DNA from: Portunus trituberculatus
Lineage: Eukaryota > Arthropoda > Malacostraca > Decapoda > Portunidae
DNA: 64,000 bases
Direction of reading: 5' to 3'
Assembly: GCF_017591435.1 (NCBI RefSeq)
Contig: NC_059268.1
Location: forward strand, 12,794,184-12,858,183
Part shown: one piece after another, positions 24,211 to 47,370 of the stretch
How positions within the stretch are numbered: the stretch's first letter is position 1
How the letters are laid out: each line of letters begins with the position of its first letter
Program-made: the position numbers and the translations under genes
The notes under the pieces: generated by a model
Told to the model about the DNA's origin: nothing
Databases searched by the model: none
What the model saw: only the letters and a program-made list of their open reading frames with translations

Positions 24211-27200
24211 TTGGACTTGGTCTTGGCCAACCTGGTAAGGATTCCTACTTTTGCCAGGAAAAAATGTTTGCCTTTGTTTTCAATTAATTCAAAAGCTAGG
24301 TGATTATTTCAAATTCTGAAACTGGTGATTACCAGTTTTAACAGGCACTTCTATATATCCTTTGTAGAAAGATTCTTAGGCAGAATACTTGTGGGTGAGG
24401 GAACACCAACTGAAAGAGTGACTGAAAGTATCAACCGAGCTGAAGTGGGACAAGCATTGAAAATTATGAAAAAGAATAAAGCGGGTAGGGCCAAATAACA
24501 TCCCGATAGAAGTGTGGCAATGCCTCAGTGAACTGGGGATTGATATTATATGGGACCTCATGAAAAAGATCTATGAGCAGGAGAAGATCCCATCTCAATG
24601 GAGGAAGAGTGTCATCATCCCCATTTACAAAGAAAAAGGAGATATCCAGGAGTGCTCAAACTACAGAGGAATCAAGCTCCTGTCACATACAATGAAATTA
24701 TATGAAAGGATTATAGGAAGAAGGATTGCAGTTGAAACAGAAGTGAGTGAAAATGAGTTTGGCTTTATCTAAGGTAGACAGACGTCAGATGCAATATTTG
24801 CCCTGAAACAGACCATGGAAAAATACAGAGAGAACCAGCGGGAACTACATATTGCTTTCATAGACCTTGAGAAAGCATATGATCGTGTCCCAAGGTCAGA
24901 GGTTTGGAGATGTATGAGGGAGAAAGGTGTTAGTGAAAAATATGTGAGGCTGGTGCAAGATATGTACAGGGATGTGACATTGCATGTTGCTAGCTGCGTT
25001 GGGGCTACGGAAGGATTTACCATCAGAGTTGGACTACATCAGGGATCGGCTCTTAGCCCTTATCTTTTTTATCTAATTATGGATGTCTTAAGGGAAGACG
25101 TGAGAAGAGAAGCACCATGGAAAATGCTATTTGCTGATGATATCGTTCTGGTGAGTGAGACAAAAGCTGATCTGCAGGGGGAACTTTCGAGATGGAAAGG
25201 TGCATTAAAGGATAGAGGTTTGAAGATTAGTAGAAGCAAGACCGAGTACCTACCCTTTAATGCGGTAGATGGTGGAGATGATATGAGTATAGATGAGGAA
25301 GCCATTAACCCTATAACGCCTGAATTCTTTTCCCATCTTTGTAAAAAACATATTATGGTTTCTTTTTATCAAAATTGATGCTGTTGACATATTTTGGATA
25401 TTTATTTTTGCTAAAAGTATTTCATATAGATTTTACGTAAGTGTTACTAAATAGTTACATTCCTCCGTCATTAGATAAAATACTACTTTTCAATGATATT
25501 AAATTTTCTCATGTTTTCAAGCTCTTTATGATAAAATACGTATGTTTTTCAATAAGAAGACATTAAAGAAAGTAAAAACTTTTTATTTCACCATTGAACT
25601 GATACAAACTAGTGTAGTGTTGTATTCAGGAAATCTAAATGAAAAAAAAATATATCACAAGCACCAAAACTAAAAGCAATATTTTATGAATGCAGTGTGA
25701 AAATGTTCCTTCATCATCCTGAATTCATCAGTTGAAAATGTGTGGACATGAAATCAAATGCATATACATATAACTAAATAGATTCCTAGGAGGTAAAGTA
25801 GTGATAATCATAGTGGTAACACAGGTTATGGTGATTGTCATAGCTTCAATTTTCTTTTTACTTTGTATGGAAAACAAGGAAACAGTTTTTGTGTTTAGTG
25901 ATGCACAGATGCACTTTGTATTTGTTACAATAGTACACTGGAGCAGCTTTGCAGTTTGGGTTTTTGCATCTGCCTCTTTCCATTACCACTGGAAAGTGGT
26001 TGTAGCTGTCAGTTCTGATGACATCTTCAGGAATGGATTTTGTGGTAGGGGAACGTTTCTTTTTCTTTGTGAATTCTGTAGCAATGGCTGAAGCAACAGG
26101 ATTCTTACCTTCTAGTAGAAGTGATTCTGCTACAGACATCTTGAACTCCTGGAGCAGCATCATGTTCTTCTTTGGAACAGCAAAGTCTGCACGGTCTCTC
26201 TGGTATAACAACCAGGAGTTCACAAGACTAACGTCCAGAAAATGGAAGAATAGCTTATGGTAGTAGTTTTTGGATCTGATGTGGATTCTATAGAGTCCTA
26301 AGAGTGAGTCCATCAAGTCTACCCCACCCATAAACTTATCATACTCCTTCACAGGTGCAGGACATGGGATTGTGATGACGTTCTTGTGCTTTTTCTCATA
26401 ACGCTTGCATTCATCTAGTGGTTGTGCTGAGGTAAATGCTGATAGCAGGTGGACAGATCTATTGTCCATCCATTTCACTTATCGGACCTCAACATCTTCT
26501 ACCAGGGCTCACTTTTCTTGATATGAACCTCTTCCCTTCTTCAAAAGTTCTTTGTCACTATCAAAGGAAATACCTGGAAGTCGATTTGTCTTTTAGCTAG
26601 ATAGGTCATCAGTTGAAGTGAGGAGAACCAGTTATCAAAATATAACAAGTGATTGATACCCTCAGGAATGCATTTTGCCAAGTGGTTAACTGCATTGGAA
26701 CTGGCTCCTAAATCTAGTTCACCTTCAACTGGAAGGATTTTGCCAGTATATATCAAAAAGTCATACATGATACCATCTACTCCACATCTCTTTCTTGAGG
26801 CAGGGAAGCACCTCTATGGCCGTAAAATTGAGTACAGTACCTGTTGCAAAGCAATTTCTTTGGAATCACGGACGAAGTTAACTAAATAGTTACATTTAAA
26901 ACATTGAGAGTAAATAGGCCTATATTCCAGTTATGTAATCAATAATGATACCTATACAATCAGTAAGAGGTTATTGTCAATGAATAATTATATTTGGCAT
27001 GTATCTCACCTGGATATGTGGTAATAGGTAGCAAAACATCAAGCGTTGCTTCCCTTCACCACCAGCTGACTTCTGGTTAACAAGAAGCCAGTGTTTCCAG
27101 ATCGGACTAACCAGCGGGGTTTAGATCCCATGAGTACTCTCAGTAGATTGTAACGATAAAGTTACATTCGGTTGTTGTTCCATACTTTCCGTATTTTCTG

Positions 27201-29024
27201 CATATAATTCAAGGCATTTCAATCATAACTAAATCGTCAATGTCGTCTGTTTAGGGTTAAGAGAGTTACTGCCTACCGATATCTTGGATCGCATGTAACT
27301 ATGGACGGTGAACTAGATGTAGAAATAAACCATCGGATTCAGTGTGGATGGAATTCCTGGCAAAAAATGTCGGGTTCTATGTGACAAAATTAAGTGCAAG
27401 ACTGAAAGGTAAAGTTTACAAAGCAACAGTAAGGCCTGCAATGATGTATGGAAGTGAAACTTGGGCTATGAAGAAGGTACATGAAAAGAAGGTTGATATA
27501 GCAGAAATGAGAATGTTAAGATGGATGTGCAGTGTGACAAGAAAAGATAAGATCCAGAAGGAGTTGATAAGAGGCACAAGGAAAGTTGCAGAGATAAGTT
27601 CAAAGATGCAAGAAAGAAGGTTAAATTGGTATGGGCATGTAATGAGAAGAGATGAAAACTATGTAGGAAGAAGAGCAATGACTATGGAGGTGGAGGGAAG
27701 AAGAAGAAGAAGAGGTAGACCAAAGCTGAGATGGAAGGACAAGCTTAGAGAAGATATGAGTGAAAAAGGACTGCTAGAAAATCAGGTGGCTGAAAAGAAT
27801 ATCTGGAAGAGACTAGCGAGGAACAGTGACCCCATATGAAGATGGGATATAAGCTGAGGAAGAAGAAGAAGAAAGATTCTTAGGCACATATTGATTCCAG
27901 TATCTTTTACAGGTCCTCAGAATAGGTTTTGTAAAGAATAATCCATTGATCACCTGCCTGAGTCTAGATTATCTTGTCTAAGAATTTCTGTGAAGCTTGG
28001 ATTGTCTTAGACTTTCAATTGCATCTGGTATAAATTTGTAGTATCTGCAGTGTACTTTGGCATTTGGCATGCTATAACTTTTAGAAAGCTGTGTATGTTA
28101 TTATAGAATTTCAGCTCTCTAAGTCTCTATTGTGGTGGTTTTATAGCTAAGGTACTTAAGATTTGATTCAACACAACCTTGCATCAAAAATAGAGGAGGA
28201 GGAAATTTTGGATTGTACTGTTTTTTTAATGCATGATTTTTCTTGCAGGGGATGTAACAGTGAAAGGCCTGGATGCCATCAAGAAATCTTCAAAAGTGTT
28301 CCTTGAAAACTACACATCTGTCATGGAGGGTGGTATTGAAGCAATGCAGACTTTGTTTGACAAAGAAATAACAGTTGTAGACAGAGAAATGGTTGAGCAA
28401 AGCTCAGAGGAAATCTTGCAGTGTACAAAAACTGGTGATGTTGCTTTCCTGGTTATTGGTGATCCTCTAAGTGCCACAACTCACATAGATCTTGTGATCC
28501 GTGCCTTAGATAAAAATATTCTTCTCAATATTATTCATAATGCTTCTATCTTAAATGCTGTTGGTTGTTGTGGTCTACAGTTGTATTCCTTTGGGGAGAC
28601 GGTTTCTCTTCCATTTTGGGAAGATGGTTGGTGTCCAGATAGCTACTATGATAAAATCTGCAGCAATATGGAGAATGGCTGGCATACCCTCTGCCTGCTT
28701 GATATCAAAGTTAAAGAGCAAAAACCTGAAAACCTAATTAAAGGTTTGAAAGTTTACGAACCTCCAAGGTTCATGACTGCAGCAGATGGAGCTGCACAGA
28801 TTGTGGAGGTCATTAAAAGGAGGGCATCAGAAGGCAGACCCACTCCTCTCACTCCTGAGCAACTAGTGATAGGTGTGGCAAGGGTAGGAACCAAGTCACA
28901 GATGTTGAAGACATGCACACTGGAGGATCTTGCCCTTGAAAACCTTGGTGCCCCCCTTCACTGTCTGGTTATTGTTGGAGAAACTCATCCATTAGAAGAT
29001 GAGTATGTCAATATGTTTAGGTGA
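24207..29024 (+). CDS. DPH5: Diphthine methyl ester synthase, copy b (DPH5b), 2 exons
   Basis: Exon 1 (24207-24234, 28 nt) codes MIGLGLGQP plus the first base of a Gly codon. It ends at donor gtaagg and joins acceptor tcttgcag at 28249 to complete GGDVTVKGL-type sequence in phase. Exon 2 (28249-29024) finishes a 267-aa protein. Hallmarks are GLGLGQP (residues 3-9), GDPLSATTH (80-88), IIHNASILNAVG from 104, FGETVS, HTLCLLDIKVKEQ and GVARVG. It has no introns at the four places where DPH5a has them, which points to a retrocopy of a spliced message (inference). The sole intron (24235-28248) holds an RTE-like LINE split by a piggyBac. ATG and the DPH5a stop overlap as ATGA. Poly(A) signals AATAAA lie at 29059 and 29557. 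An alternative ATG at 28233 would lose the GLGLG cofactor loop. Confidence 0.85.
25305..27260 (-). mobile_element. Decayed piggyBac element nested in the LINE
   Basis: TTAA at 25305-25308 and 27257-27260 flank a 1948-bp element beginning CCCTATAACG and ending TTAGGG, the typical piggyBac boundary. The minus strand encodes transposase pieces: YDFLIYTGK and YFDNWFSSL (26541-26768), then GGVDLMDSLLGLYRI, a Cys-rich tail (CKNPNC, CITKHKNC) in 25858-26478. Stops and frameshifts separate the pieces. Joining the LINE across a single TTAA restores its reading frame, so the insertion is precise and younger than the LINE. Confidence 0.92.
25858..26768 (-). pseudogene. piggyBac transposase remnant
   Basis: Two ORF blocks of the DDE_Tnp_1_7 family on the minus strand: 26541-26768 (central catalytic part with FDNWFSS) and 25858-26478 (C-terminal part with GGVDLMD and the Cys-rich finger). 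The N-terminal half is missing or unreadable, and the two blocks are not in one frame. The copy cannot make a full transposase. Confidence 0.88.
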
Positions 29025-29612
29025 TAAGGTCAAGATGTTTTCTTGCTGTCAAAATACTAATAAAACATAGAAGTTAGATGTTTTCTATAAAATCAGTCAT
29101 AGATGATATACAGAACTAGAGTAAAGAAAGAAATGCAGCTTTTGATGACATGGACCTTCATGCTATTGGGATTCAGCAGTGTGTGAAGATCAGCCCAAAT
29201 GTTTAAGTTCTAAAGGTAAATGTACACTGAGAAGCCACTCTGTCAGTTAATCTTCACTGTTCATTTAATTAGCTGTTGCCTGTCATAATGCATTGTCTCA
29301 CACCATTGTTTTTGTATGGTAGGTCTCTTTCTAGTGATATAATGTTTTTGAATGTTCATAAGTGTCAGGTGGTTTTTTGTTGCTTAGCATCATGTGGTTT
29401 TTAGTGTGAGATGATCTTTATTGCTTGATGTTAAAATATTTTTATTGTTTTGCAGCCTTTATTGCCCAACATCATAATGTTTGAGTTTTGAAGACAGCAG
29501 GATAATGGAAATCATGGTAACTTTATCTACAAAATTTATATTGTATATATCTCTGGAATAAACAATCTGTGTTGCACAATACCAAGAACCAAGGCACAGG
29601 ACTACTGCTGCC
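29025..29612 (+). other. Probable DPH5b 3' UTR
   Basis: AT-rich unique sequence after the DPH5b stop. AATAAA occurs at 29059-29064 (35 nt after the stop) and at 29557-29562. No coding or repeat signal was seen. Confidence 0.5.
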
Positions 29613-29809
29613 ATGATGCAGGCCACCTGTAAGAAAACAAAACAAGTTAATGGATGGTTTTCTATGTACGAGTATCATCATTACCAATTTGTACAATTCT
29701 ACTATTTTAGGGAGGTTAAGGATGTATTATGTTGGATAGCATGGATTGAGTTTCGTCCTGGTAGTACGAGGGATGAGAAAAGAAACCAAGACTTGTGGAG
29801 TGATGAGTG

Positions 29810-29810
<1 letters not shown>

Positions 29811-29865
<55 letters not shown>

Positions 29866-30580
29866 AGACTTGTGGAGTGATGAGTGTTTTCTCTCTCTCT
29901 CTCTTTCTTTCTTCTCTCTCTCTTTATTTCTTTCTCTTTCTTTCTTTCTTTCTCTCTTTCTTTATTTTCTCTCTCTTTCTTTCTTTATTTCTCTCTCTCT
30001 TTCTTTATTTCTCTCTCTTTCTTTTCTCTCTCTTTCTTTCTTTCTCTCTCTCTTTCTTTATTTCTCTCTTCTTTATTTTCTCTCTTTCTTTATTTTCTCT
30101 TTCTTTTTTCTCTCTTTCTTTCTTTATTTCTCTCTCTTTCTTTCTTTATTTCTCTCTCTTTTCTTTATTTCTCTCTCTTTTTTCTTTATCTCTTTCTTTA
30201 TTTCTCTTTCTTTATTTCTCTCTCTTTCTTTATTTCTCTTTCTTTCTTTATTTCTCTCTCTTTCTTTATTTCTCTCTTTCTTTCTTTCTTCTCTCTCTCT
30301 TTTTTTTCTCTCTCTTTCTTTCTTTATTTCTCTCTCTTTCTTTCTTTCTCTTCTCTTTCTTTATTTCTCTCTTTCTTTATTTATTTCTTTCTCTCTCTTT
30401 CTTCTCTTTCTTTCTTTCTTCTCTCTCTCTTCTTTCTCTCTCTCTCTTTCTTTCTTTCTCTCTTCTCTCTCTCTTTCTTTCTTTCTCTCTTTCTCTCTTT
30501 CTTTCTCTCTCTCTTTCTTTCTTTCTCTCTCTTTCTCTTTCTTTATCTCTCTCTCTTTCTTTCTCTTTCTTTCTTCTCTT

Positions 30581-30652
<72 letters not shown>
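29811..30652. repeat. 840-bp polypyrimidine tract (CT)n/(TTTC)n
   Basis: Almost pure pyrimidine on the plus strand, interrupted by single A in TTTA steps and by a short copy of unique sequence at about 29860-29888 (ACTTGTGGAGTGATGAGTG, which also occurs just upstream of the tract). It begins with (CT)n, passes through CTTT/TTTATTTC mixtures and ends with (CT)n at 30598-30652. The long Ser/Leu/Phe ORFs here are artefacts of this composition. Confidence 0.95.
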
Positions 30653-30654
<2 letters not shown>

Positions 30655-30793
30655 GATATACATGCCCCTTTCACTTTTCACTCTAGACTTTCAGAGATAT
30701 ACACGCCCCTTTCACTTTTCACTCTAGACTCTTTCACTTTTCACTCTAGACTTTCAGAGATATACACGCCCCTTTCGCTTTTCACTCTAGACT
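30653..30793. repeat. Minisatellite of about 40 bp units
   Basis: Three to four imperfect copies of a unit with GATATACACGCCCCTTTC and CTTTTCACTCTAGAC, directly after the polypyrimidine tract. One unit is partial. Confidence 0.85.
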
Positions 30794-30805
30794 TATTTAT
30801 TTATA

Positions 30806-30838
<33 letters not shown>

Positions 30839-31147
30839 ATACCAATTTACATAGATATACAGAGTTTTGTACATTATACATTACATACTTTCGTACAATA
30901 TTAGGCTAAAGAAGTCAGAGTTAATGCCTTCTATCCGAAAGCCTGCCTCTGTCTGTCTGTCTGTAGCAGCCACTCATTCACTGTACACTTCAACTGCTGG
31001 CTGGACCAGCAGCTCTCTACACTCGCTTGCACAGCAACAAAAGCGTTCCACAAGCCGATATACGTGTTGAGGAACTGCCTTTGTTGGTGCCACATTCTGC
31101 ACCTGGGCTGGAGCAGCTCCCCATGGGCACGGATGACGGTTCTGGTG

Positions 31148-31265
<118 letters not shown>

Positions 31266-31276
31266 ACATACACACA

Positions 31277-31533
31277 GCATAGTGTAGTGGTTAGCACACT
31301 CAACATTCAAGTCCTGGAGCAGCGAGGCAAATGGGCAAGCCTCTTAATATGTAGCCCCTGTTCACCTAGCAGTAAATAGGTACGGGATGTAACACGAGGG
31401 GTTGTGGCCTCGCTTTCCCGGTGTGTGGAGTGTGCGTTGTGGTCTCAGTCCTCCCGGAAGATCGGTATATGAGCTCTGAGCTCACTCCGTAATGGGGAAG
31501 ACTGGCTGGGTGACCAGCAAGCAACCGTGCACA
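31277..31533 (+). mobile_element. tRNA-derived SINE, copy 1
   Basis: Starts GTGTAGTGGTTAGCAC (A-box-like) and runs through the shared body (TGTTCACCTAGCAGTAAATAG, GAGCTCTGAGCTC, TGGGTGACCAGCA). The B box is degenerate (GTCCTGGAGC). It ends next to (AC)-rich DNA. Confidence 0.85.
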
Positions 31534-31554
31534 AACACAGATAAACACACACAC

Positions 31555-31846
31555 GCCTGGTAGCTCAGTGGTTAGAGCGCTGGCTTCACAAGCTAGAAAA
31601 CCGGGGTTCGATTCCCAGGCCGAGTGGAGATATTTGGGTGTGTCTCCTTTCACGTGTAGCCCCTGTTCACCTAGCAGTGAGCAGGTATGGGATGTAAATC
31701 GAGGAGTTGTGACCTTGTTGTCCCAGTGTGTGGTGTGTGCCTGGTATCAGGCCTATCAGAAGATCCAAAATAATGAGCTCTGAGCTCGTTCCGTAGGGTA
31801 ACGTCTGGCTGTCTCGTCAGAGACTGCAGCAGATCAAACAGTGAAA
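31555..31846 (+). mobile_element. tRNA-Val-derived SINE, copy 2 (GGTAGCTCAGTGG subtype)
   Basis: The head reads as a tRNA: A box TAGCTCAGTGG, an anticodon loop TTCACAA inside GGC/GCT-type arms (anticodon CAC, valine), and B box GGTTCGATTCC. The body shares TGTTCACCTAGCAGT and GAGCTCTGAGCTC with the other subtype but has its own GGAGATATTTGGGTGTG block. The tail is (AC)n. Confidence 0.88.
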
Positions 31847-31891
31847 CACACACACACATATAACATAAACTCAGATAAACACACACACACA

Positions 31892-32173
31892 CGTAGTGTA
31901 GAGGTTAGCACGCTCAACTCACAATCGGGAGGGCCGGGTTCGAGTCCCGAGAAGTGGCAAGGCAAATGGGCAAGCCTCTTAATGTGTGGCCCCTGTTCAC
32001 CTAGCAGTAAATAGGTACGGGATGTAACTTGAGGGGTTGTGGCCTCGCTTTTCCGGTGTGTCTTGTGTGTGATGTGGTCCTACCCAGTCCTACCCAAAGA
32101 TCGCCCTATGAGCTCTGAGCTCACTCTGTAATGGAGAAGACTGGCTGGGTGACCAGCAAGCAACCAAGGTGAA
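31892..32173 (+). mobile_element. tRNA-derived SINE, copy 3
   Basis: Head GTAGTGTAGAGGTTAGCACGC, loop CTCACAA and B box GGTTCGAGTCC, then the standard body and GTGAATTACAC tail. It starts directly in the (AC)n tail of copy 2. Confidence 0.88.
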
Positions 32174-32190
32174 TTACACAAACACACACA

Positions 32191-32469
32191 CCGCGTAATG
32201 TAGTGGTGAACACGCTTGACTCACAATCGAGAGGGCCAGGTTAGAGTCCCGGCGTGGCGAGGCAAATGGGCAAGCCTCTTAATGTGTAGCCCTTGTTCAC
32301 CTAGCAGTAAATAGGGGGATGTGACTCGAGAGGTTGTGGCCTCGCTTTCTCGGTGTGTGGAGTGTGTTGTGGTCTCTGTCCTACCCGAAAATTTGTCTAT
32401 GAGCTCTGAGATTGCTCTGTAATGGGGAAAACTGGCTGGGTGACCAGCAGGCAACCGTGGTGGTGGTGA

Positions 32470-32474
<5 letters not shown>
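32191..32474 (+). mobile_element. tRNA-derived SINE, copy 4
   Basis: Same subtype as copy 3 with mutations in the A and B boxes (GGTTAGAGTCC). It begins in the (AC)n tail of copy 3 and ends in (AC)n at about 32476-32516. Confidence 0.85.
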
Positions 32475-32517
<43 letters not shown>

Positions 32518-32821
32518 GATTAAGAACCCACAATCATTCCCCCCCTTTCTCTTTCTCTCTCTCTCTCAGTATTATACAGTATTATAAAGTAAGTACTTTA
32601 ACAATAGCATCAGGCACTGAAGCTGAGCACAACCAAGATGAGTGCCTGCTTCTCAGTATAATTTTCTATCAAGCTTCATTGCCTATAAATGTGTAGACAC
32701 TGCACACAAGAAATAAAATTTGTAAAACCAGGACAGCTTACCACCACAGCAGCCATGATGACTGTAGTCCTCAAGCATTCCACAAGTTTTATGTAAAACT
32801 TGCCGAGGGTGTAAGTATTAC

Positions 32822-45374
<12,553 letters not shown>

Positions 45375-45741
45375 TGTACAAAATTTCAGCACTGAAGTTC
45401 GTCCAGCCGCAACTTGTCAACTGTAGGTTACAGCTGCTGACGATGATTCATGAGCAGATGCCAGATGATCTTGATCTCAATGTTACAGGTGTATAGGGAT
45501 ACGGTAACTCCTGCAGGCTAAATTTACAGTATTAGCCACACTAATTTTGGAAAAAAAGTAAAGAATGGCACCTCCTTTCTAATCATTGAAACAACCATAC
45601 AAGGTGACAGAATACTTACTATATAACATGTCTGTGATGTTTTAATGTGGGAACGGTTTTTGTAAGGCCATAGTGATGAAATGAATATTCCGGTGCATGC
45701 GGAATCTAAGTCCACAATTATTTATTATTATTTTATTTATC

Positions 45742-45778
<37 letters not shown>

Positions 45779-45805
45779 GTTAGTGTCTGCGTTTTGGTTA
45801 GGCTG

Positions 45806-45830
45806 GGTTAGGTTAGGTTAGGTTAGGTTA
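45806..45830. repeat. Interstitial telomere-type repeat (GGTTA)5
   Basis: Five tandem GGTTA units, equal to the arthropod telomere motif TTAGG, followed by two scattered GGTTAGGTT copies up to about 45895. Confidence 0.85.
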
Positions 45831-46482
45831 GGACGGTTAGGTTGAAATAATAATAACCTGCAGTCCCCGGCTAGCAGGTTATTATGTTAGGTTAGGATAA
45901 TTTCAGCGAAAATTATCCATGAATTTTTACATTTTCCAGATTTTCCTTAAAAACGGGTGTTTTTGTCCTTAGATTTCCCCCGGTTCGCCATATCTCGCCT
46001 CTTGGCTCCCTCTCTAAAAAAAACCCCCGATTCACCACAGTCCCCCAAGCTTTTTGGGGCAGGTTGGGTGAGTGGGATGGAGGAAAGGGGGAGGTCCTAT
46101 TCTGTAAATTTAGCTTAATTTTCCCTATATCTAGCGTACCACTATTCTCCAGGAACTTCTTGTCTCAGTATTGTTTCATTGTCTCCCTACCTACCTATAG
46201 GTGGTACAATCTACAGATAAACAATCCCAGCAATACTAAATTTACTATCCATTCCCTTTCTACATTCTTCACTTCTTCATTCTTATGATACCCTAAATCA
46301 TACAGAATCACTTGCATAATTTAACTCCAGTCTCTTCCATAGCTCTCATACGCTCCAGATCATGTACCATAGATGTTCCTCTCCCATGCCACACATCTTG
46401 AACACTTTACTACGCTCATACCATCTGTAATTCCTTACATTCATGATTCACATCACATAACTCTCAAAGGTTCTACTGCTGC

Positions 46483-46519
<37 letters not shown>

Positions 46520-46694
46520 GCGGAGGGGGGGGAAGAGAATGCTCATGGCATTGTGCAAATATAATGCAGTTCCCAAATTCCTTACGGTTTGTTGTTTCAC
46601 CGCCACCTCCCCAGTCTCTCTCTCTCTCTCTCTCTCGTTTGCTGTTATGTTACAAGTGGGCCCTGCTGACCATGCATATTATATAGTTTAGAGT

Positions 46695-46990
46695 GTGTTA
46701 TTCACCACGGTCGTCTGCTGGTCACCCAGCCAGCCTTTCCAAGTTTCCCCTACGGACAGAGCTCAGAGCTCATACTGACCGACCGATCTTCGGGTAGGAC
46801 CGTAGGACCGAGACCACATCACACACCACACATACCGGGAAAGCGAGGCCACAACAGGTTAGGTTACATCCCGTACCTATTTACTGATAGGTGAACAGGG
46901 GCTACACATTTACCTCGTCGCTTCCTGGGACTCGAACCCGGACCCTCTCGGTTGTGAGCCGAGCGTGCTAACCACTATACCACTACACTA

Positions 46991-46993
<3 letters not shown>
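46695..46993 (-). mobile_element. tRNA-derived SINE, copy 6
   Basis: A full-length reverse copy. The B box reads GGGTTCGAGTCC and the anticodon loop CTCACAA on the minus strand, then A box TAGTGGTTAGCACGC. It is flanked on its head side by (GT)n 46991-47036. Confidence 0.88.
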
Positions 46994-47034
<41 letters not shown>

Positions 47035-47038
<4 letters not shown>

Positions 47039-47155
47039 TCACCACGGTCGTCTGCTGGTCACCCAGCCAGTCTTCCCCATTACGGAGCGACCTCAGAGCT
47101 CATAGACCGATATTCGGGTAGGACTGAGACCACAACACACTCCACACACACACCC
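47035..47155 (-). mobile_element. tRNA-derived SINE, copy 7, head-truncated
   Basis: Reverse copy of the SINE 3' body only (GGTGAATTAC, TGACCAGCAGACGACC, GAGCTC). The tRNA head is missing and a (GT)n run replaces it. Confidence 0.8.
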
Positions 47156-47370
47156 GGTGTGTGTGTGTGTGTGTGTGTGTGTGTGATATTTTCACCCGCA
47201 ATTCATCGAGCTTTCTAAAATAGGTTCCTCCTTCAACCTGCTCACCGTAACCTCAGAAGCACAGTAGCACACAGACCACGTACGCATGTCCCGGTGCAAG
47301 CCGACGTCACCACGTGTCCCCGTTCTGCAGGCCCGAAACTTTTACAGAGTCATCCTCCGGTTTTCACTAT

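Larger units (their letters stand above)
24366..27886 (+). mobile_element. 5'-truncated RTE-like LINE with 17-bp target duplication
   Basis: The fragment (24383-27869) is bounded by a perfect 17-bp direct repeat, AGAAAGATTCTTAGGCA, at 24366-24382 and 27870-27886. The 3' end is a GAA-rich tail. Reverse transcriptase coding covers the finger/palm (WRKSVIIPIYKEKGD, DLEKAYDRVPR), the FADD active-site variant near 25130, and a C-terminal part with MMYGSETWAMKK and RLNWYGHVMRR. A frameshift near 24485 and a stop at 24771-24773 (FGFI then TAA) show it is dead. It is interrupted by a piggyBac at 25309-27256. It lies in the DPH5b intron in the gene's orientation. Confidence 0.88.

Noticed and set aside
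28233..28248. ATG at 28233 as the DPH5b start (MIFLAGDV)
   Set aside because: It lies in the acceptor region and would drop the GLGLG cofactor loop. The 28-nt upstream exon restores it in phase with good splice sites.
29613..30909. Three long plus-strand ORFs of 306-357 codons rich in Ser, Leu and Phe
   Set aside because: They are translations of the polypyrimidine tract; every frame stays open because stop codons need purines. No conserved domain.
31555..31630. A tRNA-Val gene
   Set aside because: The tRNA-like head is followed by a body shared with several other copies and an (AC)n tail, so it is a SINE.
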